Part shown: one piece after another, positions 21,166-30,590 of the stretch | Position numbering within the stretch: the stretch's first letter is position 1 | Layout: each line of letters starts with the position of its first letter | NCBI GenBank assembly: GCA_963575745.1 | Contig: CAUYUJ010006558.1 | Coordinates: 309,501-373,500 of the forward strand | DNA: 64,000 nucleotides | Direction of reading: 5' to 3' | DNA from: Prorocentrum cordatum | Taxonomy: Eukaryota; Sar; Dinophyceae; Prorocentrales; Prorocentraceae | Notes under the pieces: model-generated | What the model saw: the letters and a program-made list of their open reading frames with translations, nothing else | Told to the model about the DNA's origin: nothing | Database searches by the model: none | Position numbers and translations under genes: made by a program

Positions 21166-23283
21166 TTTTGGCCTTGTCGGCAAGCCTATTGGAAACATGG
21201 TTGGGACGGTGGGCGGAAGCCCAACGAATCATGTTCCCGAAAAGCTATCTGGGAAATACGATTTACCGAAGTGTCTTGGGGGCCCGCAAGGGGCTTTCCT
21301 GGGGGCCCCTTGGGGGCCTATTGGGGCTTCTTGGGGGCCTCTTGGGAGCCTCACGGGGCTTCGTGGGAGCCTCTTAATGGCCTCTGGGGGCGTCCTAGGA
21401 GCCTCTCAGGCCGGACGGAGCCCTTGAAATGTCGCGCTCTTCGGGCCCTCTTGGGTTGCTCTTGGGGCTCCCTTGGGGCGCTCTCGAGGCCCTCTTGACT
21501 TATCTGAGGAGCCTCCTGGGCCGTCTCTGGGCTTTCTTGGGAGCCTCTTCGGCCGTCTTGGAGCGATCTGAAGGGCCTCTGACGCGGTCCAGGACCGTGG
21601 GGAGGCGGAACATGGGAGAGCTCAAGAATGCTTCAAAACCATTGGGAAATTTATGATTTTCGGCTTCTGGGGCACTGTGGAGGGGCCTCTGGAGGCGCTC
21701 TTGGGGCGTTTTGGCGGCGTCGTCGGCCGTCCTGAAGCCATCTTCGGCGTGTCCGGGGCCTCTGGGGGCTGTCTTTGGGCGTCCTGGGAACCCGGAAATC
21801 ATGTTCCCCGAGAGGCTTCCAGGAACATGATTTCGAACGAGGCTCTCTTGGGCCGTCTTGGGAGGTTCCGTGAGCCCCACAAGCCGACCCTTTTGAGCCG
21901 TCTGGGGCACTCTTGGGTCTCTCTTGTGCTGTCTTGGGGCTCCTCGGGGGCGTCTGGGGCACTGCAAAGAAGAAGCGAGCGAGTATGCTGAAAATGTACG
22001 TTTTACAAAGGGAATGGGCCGGATTTGTGCCTCTTGTAGGCCCTCTTGGGGCCCTCCCTCTTCAGCCATCTTCAAGCGATCTCGGGCCGCTGAGGCTGTC
22101 TTGTGGGCCTCTTGGGCGTCCTGGGAACCCGGAAATCATGTTCCCGGAGAGGCTTCCGGGAACATGATTTCGAACGAGGCTCTCTTGGGCCTCCCTGAGG
22201 CCGTCTTGGGGGCCTCCTGGGCCAGCTTCGGGGCCTCTTGGGCCGTCTCGGGGGGTTCCGTGAGCCCCACGGGACGATCTTTGCCGTCTTGGGCCCTCTT
22301 GGGTCTCGCTTTGGCTGTCTTGGGGCTCCTCGGGGGCGTCTGGGGCACTGTGAAGACGAAGCAAGCGAGCATTCTGAAAACGTACGTGATACGAAGCGAA
22401 TGGGCCGGATTTGTGCCTCTTGTAGGCCCTCTTGGGGCCCTCTTCAGCCATCGTCAAGCCATCTCGAGCCTCGCTGAGGCTGTCTTGTGGGCCTCTTGGG
22501 CGTCCTGGGAACCCGGAAATCATGTTCCCCGACAGGCTTCCGGGAACATGATTTCGAACGAGGCTCTCTTGGGCCTCCCTGAGGCCGTCTTGGGGGCCTC
22601 CTGGGCCGGCTTCGGGACCTCTTGGGCCGTCCTGGGAGGTTCCGTGAGCCCCACAAGACGACCCTTTCGGGCCGTCTTGGGCACTCTTGGGTCTCTCTTG
22701 GGCCGTCTTGGGGCTCCTCGTGGGTGTCTGGGGCACTGCAGAGACGAAGCAAGCGAGTATGCTGAAAATGTACGTTTTACAAAGGGAATGGGCCGATTCG
22801 TGCCTGTTGAAGGCCCTTTTGGGCCCCTCTTCAGCCATCTTCAAGCCATCTCGGGCCCTCTTGGGCCTCGCCGAGGCTGTCTTGTGGGCCTCTTGGGCGT
22901 CCTGGGAACCCGGAAATCATGTTCCCAGAGAGGCTTCCGGGAACATGATTTCGAACGAGGCCCTCTGGGCCTCCCTGAAGGCGTCTTGGGGGCCTCCTGG
23001 GCCAGCTTCGGGGCCTCTTGGGCCGTCTCGGGGGGTTCCGTGAGCCCCACGGGACGATCTTTTTGGGCCGTTTTGGGCCCTCTTGGGTCTCTCTTGTGCT
23101 GTGTTGGGGCTCCTCGGGGGCGTCTGAGGCACTGTGAGACGAAGCCAGCGAGCATGCTGAAAATGTACGTTTTACGATAGGAATGGGCTGATTTTTGCCT
23201 CTTGTAGGTCCTCTTGGGGCCCTCTTCAAGCCATCTCGGGCGTTCTTGGGGCGCTCTTAGGCGTCTTCGGGTCCTCTGGAGGT
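21166..23283. repeat. CTTGGGG-type ~390-bp tandem repeats
   Basis: Blocks of ~335-397 bp are marked by the hairpin AAATCATGTTCCCGG / CCGGGAACATGATTT at about 21796, 22132, 22517 and 22914, and by GAAAATGTACGTTTTAC-type stretches. Between them are short repeats such as GGGCCCTCTTGGG and GGGGCCTCTTGG. Long frames on both strands (for example 21924-23180) are translations of the repeat and share no protein family. Related repeats lie at 50.7-51.6 kb and 56.2-57.9 kb. Confidence 0.8.
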
Positions 23284-23612
23284 TTTTTTGACCATCTGTA
23301 CGGCCCGCGTGGCCTGTCGTGGCGCCCATGGGGGATGATGGCACAGGTTTTGCCCCCCCCCACCCCCCCCCCCCCCCCCCCCCTCTGTCCTACTCCCGAG
23401 ATATATCTATATATATTATATATGAAATATATCATTATATATATATACATACATACATACATACATATGTACCACCTCCCCCACCCGACCAGCGCCAAAC
23501 CCGCAACATGGACTGTGAACAAGCAAATCAAGTACTCCGACCATCAATTACTCCGACAATAGTTGGCCCCTCGCTTCCTCCGCGTCGCCTTGGCGGAAGC
23601 GTCCCTCCGCCC
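23284..23612. repeat. Poly-C and AT/ATAC microsatellites
   Basis: A C-run of about 45 bp (23347-23392) is followed by TA dinucleotides (23398-23445) and ATAC tetranucleotides (23443-23467). Positions 23470-23612 show no gene and lead into the spliced-leader match. Confidence 0.8.
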
Positions 23613-23634
23613 TCCGTAGCCATTTTGGCTCAAG
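23613..23634 (+). other. Dinoflagellate spliced-leader (dinoSL) sequence
   Basis: Positions 23613-23634 match the 22-nt dinoSL consensus at every position (T in the degenerate first position, core CCGTAGCCATTTTGGCTC, ending CAAG). In dinoflagellates this leader is added to mRNA 5' ends by trans-splicing. The next bases are GC, not the GT donor expected in a true SL RNA gene, and no SL-RNA body or Sm-like site is evident. I read it as a relic carried in when a trans-spliced LINE transcript was reverse-transcribed. It marks the element's 5' end. Confidence 0.9.
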
Positions 23635-23749
23635 GCTAAACGTGTGAAGCTAAAGTAACATAGCGAATCACGATTAGCTTTGGCCCGTCCGTCGCTGTCT
23701 CTCGAGAGTGCAGCCCGCCGGGCCGACGAGTCCCGCGCGCGCGGGAGGC

Positions 23750-24826
23750 ATGGGATATCTGGTGTGTCTCGTCTGTCGCGATGCTGGCAAGACATCATGG
23801 ATCCCCGACACCAACCCCCGCCAGAAGTGCAAGTTCTGTAACACCCCCTTTCCTGGCCGCTCCAGAGGACAGGGTTCAGGAAAGTATGGTCGCAAGGGCG
23901 ACAAAGACGGCAAAGGCAGGAGCAAAGGCAGTGGTCGTGTCTTGTCTCCTCCCCGTGCTCGTGCTCATGGTCGTGATGTGTGCGATGGTACTGTCACTCC
24001 CCCAGCTCGGTCTTTGGATGAACGTCTTCAGGCTCCATTGGAGGAGGAAGTGCAGGATAGATTCGGTGATGGTTCTGGCGACGACGGTCTCGGCAGCGAT
24101 CGTGGTTTTTGGGCTGATTATGTCGACGATGACATTGACGCTGATGGCGGCTGTGTTGACACTAATGGCAATGAGCTCTCGGTTACGCAGGTTGATCAGA
24201 TCATCAAGGCCTTGCAGGGCCAGTTGGAGTCCCTCCGCTTGCTTCCACCAACTAAGTACGTTCGGGATCCGGTTTTGGGTCTCCAGGAAGAGTTGCAGCA
24301 TCTTCGTGCACAGAAGTCTGACCTGCTCACTGTTTCCCAGAAGCGTGCATTCTATAAGCAGCGTCACCATTGGGCCAGTAAGAAGTTTGACAAGATCACG
24401 AGTAAGATTCGTGAGATCGACCGCAAGATTCTGGACCTTCAGAGTGACAAGGATGCCCTCTGTGTCCGTCAGGAGCGTGTTGCCCAGGATATGGCTATGT
24501 GGCAGTCTAAGTTGCAGGATCTTCCTTCGAATGAGCCAGGTCCCGAGGGTGACACACCCCCAGACCTGTCAGCCGTTGCGGACGTCTTCGCAGCTTCCCA
24601 GGCAGTTCAGAGAGACAAGAAGCTTGCTCAGGCCTTACGTGACCTTCAGGGTATCGTTATGTCCGGTTATGCTCCTGTTGTTGTTGCCAGCGAACCTCGG
24701 TCCCAGTCGGAGGAGCCCAGGATGTCTGTCGACCAGCAGGGGGTCCCAACGCGCGTTGCTAGGGCCCCTCCCCGCTCTTCTTTCCTCATTGCCACCTGCG
24801 CCGAAACGTCCTGCGCACGCCCCTGA
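23750..24826 (+). CDS. LINE ORF1 protein (zinc ribbon, coiled coil)
   Basis: I chose the first ATG at 23750 (MGYLVCLVCRDAG); the open frame upstream has only a GTG at 23708. Near the N-terminus CLVC and CKFC form a C-X2-C ... C-X2-C zinc ribbon-like pair, followed by a Lys/Gly/Arg-rich patch (GRKGDKDGKGRSKGSGR) that would bind nucleic acid. The middle is acidic (GFWADYVDDDIDADGG). Residues ~150-270 are charged and heptad-like (LQEELQHLRAQKSDLL, KITSKIREIDRKILDL), probably a coiled coil for oligomerisation. LINE ORF1 proteins typically coat the element RNA. The stop at 24824-24826 overlaps the ORF2 ATG (TGATG). The frame is intact. Confidence 0.7.
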   Translation: MGYLVCLVCRDAGKTSWIPDTNPRQKCKFCNTPFPGRSRGQGSGKYGRKGDKDGKGRSKGSGRVLSPPRARAHGRDVCDGTVTPPARSLDERLQAPLEEEVQDRFGDGSGDDGLGSDRGFWADYVDDDIDADGGCVDTNGNELSVTQVDQIIKALQGQLESLRLLPPTKYVRDPVLGLQEELQHLRAQKSDLLTVSQKRAFYKQRHHWASKKFDKITSKIREIDRKILDLQSDKDALCVRQERVAQDMAMWQSKLQDLPSNEPGPEGDTPPDLSAVADVFAASQAVQRDKKLAQALRDLQGIVMSGYAPVVVASEPRSQSEEPRMSVDQQGVPTRVARAPPRSSFLIATCAETSCARP

Positions 24827-26397
24827 TGTCGCTGTTGATCCACCGGCTGCCGCCGCCTCTGCCTCCGCCGACCCCCCAGCAACGGCAGAGAGTGCCAAGG
24901 GCTCCAAAGCCAAGGGCCCGTCTGACCTTTAGCACATCGGCGACCCCGTCCGACAGGTCAGCCTTCGTGAAGAAGCCTCGTCGGGATTGGGTCATCGTCA
25001 CTGTGAATGATACCTCCTGGTCTAATGCCGATGCTTTCCTGGAGGCTTATCCTGATCGGTTTGATGCTGTTGGGTTTCAAGAACTCTGTCGGTCAGAAGA
25101 GGCGATCGAGTTCGCTGTCAATCGTGCGCATAAGCATGGGTCCCATGCGCACCTTCACCCTTCAGCCAGTACTCAGAAAGGCGACTTGAGCTCGGGAGTG
25201 GGTCTTGTCTCACACTACGCCAGGTCCTTCTCTGATGCGGTATTGGATCCGATTGTTGTCTTGCCCCCTCCAGAGAGATTTATCCTGAAGCTCTGGCATG
25301 GGGTTGTTGATTCAGGTATTCCTTGGACCAATGTTTATCTGCACACAGGGGGCGGCGCTGAAGATCGCAACACCCGGCTTCTGATGCAGGTTGCAGCGGT
25401 CATGAAGACTATCTCCGCCCCCTTTGTGACATCAGGGGTCTGGAATATGTCCCCCAAGGACTTGCAGAATACGGACTTCTTAACGCTCGTAGGTGGGGTC
25501 ATTGTCGCGCCAGATCGCCATGCCTATGAGTCCGCAGGTGCCCAGTCGTTGATCGACTACTTTGTGTTTCACCCCTTGCTTGCGGCCGCAGTCAAGTGTG
25601 AGGTCTGGGAAACCCCCCTGATCCCCAAGCACCAGCCTGTGGTTGTCACTCTTCGTGGCAATCTCCACTCTGATTTGGTCTCTGTTTTTCGACGTCCTCC
25701 TCGTATCCCTGTAATACGGCCCGTGGGGTGTGCAAATTGCCCGCCTTCCTGGGATGCCTTTCCTGACCCTGATGCAGTCAACACTGTGGAAGACTTGGAT
25801 CGCCTTACCTCTTCTTGGCTGAAGACGTCTGCTCAGGAGTTGGTTGCCCTATTCCAGTTGCCAGATCCGCAGGACTACACCAAGTGGGGTGAGCCCCCCT
25901 CTACTATCCAGATTTCGGTTTCCAGTCTGTTTCCTGGAGGTGTCGTGTCGTCATATGAAGGCAGGCTCTGGAGGTACCTTTCCAACCGTCGTGGCACTCT
26001 TCTGTATCTGGCTGACAAGCAGTTGTGGCCCGCATACCAGAGAGCCTGTCAAGCCCTGCGCCGATATCGCCCCTCGTCGCGTGACGGAGGTCCTCCCCCT
26101 GATTGGTCATGGTGGAGGTATTATGCCAATAGGCTTTGTTCCCTGGATCTCGGTTCCATCGATTGGCTGCGCGGCGTCTTGGCTGAGTCCGCGTCTGCTC
26201 TAGAACGTGCTGCATCGGCACAGAGATATCAATCCTGGACATCATGGGCCATCCGATCTGTCCAGGAAGGCGGTTCTGCTGCGCACCGATTCGTCAAGGG
26301 ATCGATGGATTGGGCATCTTTTGACAAGACCACCCCGAACCCAGACGCCCCAGTCGGCACGCCGCAGCATCATCTTAAGGCGCGAGAAGAAGTTTGA
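24826..26397 (+). CDS. LINE ORF2 part 1: APE-like endonuclease
   Basis: It starts at the ATG overlapping the ORF1 stop. After a Pro-rich linker, motifs of the exonuclease-endonuclease-phosphatase fold appear in order: VTVNDTSW (Asn), FDAVGFQELC (catalytic Glu), SSGVGLVSH, TSGVWNMSP, SLIDYFVFHP and KHQPVVV (catalytic His). In active members the fourth is GDxN; here Val replaces the Asp, so nicking activity is doubtful. The domain ends near residue 290, and the rest is the linker to the reverse transcriptase. The frame stops at a single TGA (26395-26397), with the RT continuing in the same frame. This is either inactivation or one read-through site. Confidence 0.65.
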   Translation: MSLLIHRLPPPLPPPTPQQRQRVPRAPKPRARLTFSTSATPSDRSAFVKKPRRDWVIVTVNDTSWSNADAFLEAYPDRFDAVGFQELCRSEEAIEFAVNRAHKHGSHAHLHPSASTQKGDLSSGVGLVSHYARSFSDAVLDPIVVLPPPERFILKLWHGVVDSGIPWTNVYLHTGGGAEDRNTRLLMQVAAVMKTISAPFVTSGVWNMSPKDLQNTDFLTLVGGVIVAPDRHAYESAGAQSLIDYFVFHPLLAAAVKCEVWETPLIPKHQPVVVTLRGNLHSDLVSVFRRPPRIPVIRPVGCANCPPSWDAFPDPDAVNTVEDLDRLTSSWLKTSAQELVALFQLPDPQDYTKWGEPPSTIQISVSSLFPGGVVSSYEGRLWRYLSNRRGTLLYLADKQLWPAYQRACQALRRYRPSSRDGGPPPDWSWWRYYANRLCSLDLGSIDWLRGVLAESASALERAASAQRYQSWTSWAIRSVQEGGSAAHRFVKGSMDWASFDKTTPNPDAPVGTPQHHLKAREEV

Positions 26398-28149
26398 CAT
26401 TCTATCTGGGATCCCATGGAGGAGCACCCGGATGATCCTTGCCTTGCTCTCGATTTCCCGCCGATACTTCCTGATGACCTTGCATCCTTGCCCCACCCGT
26501 CTCTGGACAAGTACAGACAGATGTGTCGCAGATACAAAGCTCGCACGTCGGATGGACTGGACTCGATGCATCCTCGTCACCATGCGCTCCTGGCGGACTC
26601 GTCTCTTCTGGCCTTGTTTGGCATCTGGCGTGCTGTTCTGCGACTGGGTAGATTCCCCCCCATTCTCGCGGTGTTCATCATGAATTTGATACCGAAGACT
26701 GATGGCGGCGAGCGTACTGTGGCTCTGTTCACGACGTGTGTGCGCACGTTCTCTCGGTTCTTCAGGCACACGTACGGTGTTATGTGGGCGCGCTTGCATC
26801 CTCGTCCTTACGTGCGTGGTGTGCGCGGTCACTCTTGTCAAGCATGCGTGTGGCGCATGGGCGTGCTAACGGAGCTTGCTGCTGCCAAAGGCCTGTCTGC
26901 GTTTGCACTTTTGCTCGACATCCACAAGGCTTTTGAACAGGTTCGCCATGAACTTCTCATTCGACGAGCTAGTGAGCTTGGTTTTCATCCGGCACTCTTG
27001 AGGGTATTCCTGTCTCTGTATCGTTCCCCACGTGTGGTCACGCTGCGCCGAATCGTCGGGGAGTGGGTCAGGGCTAGTAAAACTATTGTGGCTGGTTGTT
27101 CCTTTGCCGATCTGTTCATGCGTATTTTATTGATGCCTGAGTTGGATTCCTTTCTTCAGTCTCATCCAAATATGCATCTTGGCCTCGTCGCCGACGACGC
27201 CCAGGTCCTGGGGATAGGCACGGAGAGGGAGTTGCTAAACATGGGTCCTGATGCCTCTCACCTTTTGATGAGCAAGCTGACCTTCTCTGCGCGTTTGCCA
27301 CTCTCTGAAGAGAAAATTGTGCTCTTGGCGACCGACCCCCAGTTGGCCCAGAGTATTGCAGCTGAAACCCCACGTCTCGCTGGTGCCGTCAAGTTCTCCT
27401 GTCGCAACCTCGGGATTGACTATCAGCTTCGTCAGGGGCGTCGCTCTCGCCCTGTCCTCAATGGTCGTTTGAAGAAGGCCATGTCTAAGGCCCGACGCCT
27501 TCTGAAGCTACAGAGAGCTGGTGCGAAGGTTGCAGGCATTGTAAACACCAACCTGCGGCCCGCGGTCATGTACGGCATCGATGTGGTCGGTCTGTCTAGC
27601 CATCAGGTTCGTCAGGTTCGTACTATATACCACGCTGGTCTCGGCACAGGTAAGCGCCGGTCCGCCACGATGGATTTGGCTTTGCATGGTGTTACGGACC
27701 CCGCGATTGATGCACATGCGGAAGTTATTCGCCTCTGGACTGTCTCTAGATGGGATTCTCTCTTGCCCGTCGGTATGATAGACCAAGTGTTCCAGGAAGC
27801 CTACACCAAGGTGACGCCAGGTACCCCGTGGACTGACTTGCAGGGCCCAGGACAGGTATTGGTAGCCACTATGCGCCGGATTGGGTGGTCTGCGGTCTCG
27901 CCCACAATATGGCGGAATTCTCTTGGAACCGACGTCGATATTTCGTCTACGTCCCCTCGTGAGGTGGTTGCATTGGTGACTCGCGACGCGTCGGTCTGGG
28001 CTTGGAAGCAGGCCTCTGAGCGTCACCCATCCTTCAGTCACCTGTCTGGGCCCCCCTTCCTGCCTCCTCTACTCTCCCTCCTGTCAAAAAGGACTGAAGG
28101 ATGGGGGGTGCTCCAGCAGCGTGCTCTGGGGACCTTTATATCTGGGGGC
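26398..28149 (+). pseudogene. LINE ORF2 part 2: reverse transcriptase
   Basis: Same frame as the endonuclease after the TGA; first ATG at 26416. Recognisable RT blocks are the fingers motif NLIPKTDGGERTVALFTT, palm motif A LLDIHKAFEQV (Asp at 26917-26919), motif B ASKTIVAGCSFADLF, and motif C GLVADDAQVLG with the catalytic Asp pair at 27193-27198. C-terminal thumb and linker follow (GIVNTNLRPAVMYGIDVVG, RALGTFISGG). The proper frame is lost at a G-run near 28144-28149, after which frame 3 continues with the zinc motif. A single-base indel in a homopolymer could be real decay or sequencing error. Confidence 0.75.
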
Positions 28150-29210
28150 ATATTAAACCTCGGTGCCCCATTTGTCAGCTTGTCCCTTCTGACCCCGTGT
28201 TTCACACCCTCTACGAGTGTGATGGGCTTTTGGAGTTTCGTCGTTGGTTCGGCCCGACTCCAGCCCTCACGCGCTGCATAGAGCAGTATCGCGAGAACCC
28301 TGTCTGGACCACTGCCATGGTTCCCGACCCGCGCGATTGCTCCTTGCTCGCACCACCTTTCCCAGACCCTGTCTGGGAAGGAGCCATCGACGGCCCATTT
28401 TTCTCGTCGCCTGCGTATGGAGACGGCTCGGGAAAGCATGGCCCCTCGCCGCTCACTCTCCGCCGTGGATGGGGCGTCTGCTCTTTTGCCCCGCGTAGCC
28501 GAAACGTCTTCGGTGAGCCCCTCGCCAATGATCGGCTTCGTCTCAATGCTGGAGCTTACGGCGTGTACCCTTTTCTCACCCAGGATGTCTCAGGGTCTGA
28601 GCTCTATGCGTTTTTATTTTATCTAACCCATGCTGCCCCCTCCGACTGCTATGAGTACGTCACGGATGCCCAGTATGTCGTTGACGGTTGGGCAATGGGG
28701 TTTGAAGCTACCACGCGCGGCTGGGCCACCCATGCATCCTTGTGGGTCAGGGTTCACCGCGCGGCCTCAGATATCGGTTATCACCTAATTAAGGTCACCA
28801 AGGTCCGTGGCCACTCCACCTCTGTTGGTATTACGCAGGCCGACAGACTTGCTAACCTAGGTGCGGACCTACATTCTCAGGACACGGTCCTGCACGACCG
28901 AGTCAAGCGCTCTGGATTGCTTGTGCGCAATCTTGGTGTTTATATCGGTCATTGTATAGCGTGGATCTTTAAGAATGTGCACAAAAAGGCTTGGGCGGCG
29001 GATTCTGATGAGATTCCTGCCCCCTCGGTCCCGCCCCTAGTCCTCTCTGGTGCCTCCTCTGGGGCCTTGCATGAGCATTTCTGGGACCCTTCGGTGGGCC
29101 GTTTCCGCTGTGTAAATTGTTGGGCTAGCTCGGTTTTCCAAGAGCTACTTATTGCGATCTCAGTGCTCCTCTCCCACTGGCGGTGGGCACGTACTCAGGC
29201 GGTTAAATAA
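28150..29210 (+). pseudogene. LINE ORF2 part 3: zinc motif and RNase H
   Basis: After the frameshift comes a zinc motif, CPICQLVPSDPVFHTLYEC (C-X2-C, H, C), then an RNase H domain with AYGDGSG (first Asp, near 28422), SGSELYAF (Glu), YVTDAQYVVDGW (Asp), and HSTSVGITQADRLANLGAD near the fourth carboxylate. RNase H removes template RNA during target-primed reverse transcription. A C-terminal CVNC pair may bind zinc. The stop is at 29208-29210. Apart from the indel at its start the segment is intact. Confidence 0.7.
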
Positions 29211-29545
29211 TATCATATTTTGTCGCCGCTGCGGCCGCTACTCGTGTAAGAAGGTGGCTGGTTTAACGAAATCCGGCACTGGCCCTCCACGTGCCCCTGG
29301 AACCAGTTCACGGCTCCGCCGCATGTGTGATGGACGTGACCCCCGCACTGATCAACCAGTCGGCGATGTCACTGCCGTTGACAATGTCAACGTTATATAT
29401 GCCTTTTCCTGACCCTCATGATATCTTTAATTTTCAGGCTCTGTTTGATCCTGCATGGTTTCTAGAGCCCGCGTAGGTATCTTGGGGTTAACATAGGTGG
29501 AAGGTGGGGGGCGGTACGACTCCTACGTTATTCTATTCTGTATGC
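29211..29545 (+). other. LINE 3' untranslated region and flank
   Basis: A/T-richer than the surroundings with no open frame of note. A short palindrome-like GTTGACAATGTCAAC lies near 29376. The 3' end of the LINE is placed near 29500 because recognisably unrelated repeats follow. Confidence 0.45.
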
Positions 29546-29604
29546 TGGCCCATCTTGGTTCCCGACACCAACCCGCCAGAAGTGTAGGTTGTAACACCAG
29601 GTGT
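29546..29604 (+). repeat. Fragment of the LINE 5' region
   Basis: GACACCAACCCGCCAGAAGTGTAGGTTGTAACACC-like sequence at about 29564-29600 matches ORF1 sequence at 23808-23846 with a few substitutions and small deletions. It is a partial second copy downstream of the full element, in the same orientation. Confidence 0.65.
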
Positions 29605-30260
29605 GCCGACACGTCTATGTTGTGCCAAATGTCATGCGCCGACACGTCTGTAGTCGGCTAGGCTTGGGGATAAGTGGGTACAGAGGCGCTGAGAAGCAGG
29701 CACCCGTTCCGCCTGCGCCCACTCATCCCCTTGTGTGCTGTTGTCACGCCTCCCCACGCCCAGGCTCGCAAAGAGAAAGACTCTTGCTCCGCCTGCTGCG
29801 CGGGGTGACATCAGTGCATGCCTCTCTAGCTGTTGCCACGAATCTCTCTGCCAGTCGAAATGTCCCTGTGCCGACACGTCAGGGCTCGTCGATTAGGCCT
29901 GAGGATGAGTGGGTACAGAGGCGCTGAGAAGCAGGCACCCGTTCCGCCTGCGCCCACTCATCCTCTCTTTTGCTGTTTTTCGCCTTTCCCCCGCCCAGGC
30001 TCGCAAAGAGAAGCAAAGAGAAAGACTCTTGCTCCGCCTGCCGCGTGGGGCGACATCATGGCATGCCTCTCTAGCTGATGCCACGAATCTCTCTGCCAGT
30101 CGAAATGTCCCTGTGCCGACACGTCAGGGCTCGTCGATTAGGCCTGAGGATGAGTGGGTACAGAGGCGCTGAGAAGCAGGCACCCGTTCCGCCTGCGCCC
30201 ACTCATCCTCTCTTGTGCTGTTTTTCGCTTCCCCCAGCCCAGGCTCGCGAAGAGATAAAG
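29605..30260. repeat. ~245-bp tandem repeat with internal hairpin
   Basis: Three units, anchored at GTGCCGACACGTC (about 29600-29645, 29870 and 30115); units 2 and 3 are 245 bp apart. Each contains a hairpin: 29666-29730, 29901-29965 and 30146-30210, with 13-bp outer arms (GAGGATGAGTGGG / CCCACTCATCCTC) and an inner GCAGGC / GCCTGC stem. The third unit is partial. Confidence 0.85.
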
Positions 30261-30590
30261 GGCTCTTCACTGCCGTGCTGCGTCATGTTTGTTTGTATGC
30301 TGCTGCCTGGCCAGAGGTTGAGGCTGAAAGCCCAGGAGTCAGGACAGGGGCTCCAAATTTAATTGCCAGGTCTTGCCAGCATCGCTTGTCTCGGGCCTTC
30401 GATTTTTCGTTGTCCCTGTTTTCGGTTCGGTCCCTCGCTCGGCTCTGTCTGGGTCCTGGTCCGTCCCTCGCTTCTTTCGGCCCTCCCTTCGGGCCCCTCG
30501 CTCGTCGTTTCGGCGCCACGGGCAGGAGTGTTCGGCAGACGATCACCCGCGCGCAAAATCAAAAAAAAAAGTCCCTCCGCCCTCTGATGC
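30261..30590. other. Unclassified sequence
   Basis: C/T-rich, with CGGTTCGGTCCCTCGCTCGG-type short repeats and an A11 run near 30560. No gene, RNA or known repeat recognised. Confidence 0.4.

Larger units (their letters stand above)
23613..29500 (+). mobile_element. Non-LTR retrotransposon (LINE), nearly full length
   Basis: From 5' to 3': dinoSL relic, ~115-nt 5' UTR, ORF1 with a zinc ribbon and coiled coil, then ORF2 with APE-type endonuclease, reverse transcriptase, CCHC-type zinc motif and RNase H, and ~290 nt of 3' UTR. ORF1 and ORF2 overlap in TGATG. One TGA and one frameshift break ORF2. I could not define target-site duplications or a poly(A) tail, so the 3' limit is approximate. A ~45-bp piece matching ORF1 codons recurs just downstream (29558-29602). 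Confidence 0.8.

Noticed and set aside
21166-23283. A 418-codon plus-strand ORF and several minus ORFs
   Set aside because: They are Gly/Leu/Pro/Ser translations of CTTGGGG repeats; codon use follows the repeat period and no family is recognisable.
23613-23700. Genuine spliced-leader RNA gene
   Set aside because: The leader is followed by GC rather than GT and I see no Sm-binding site or tandem SL array. The LINE start 115 bp downstream explains it better.
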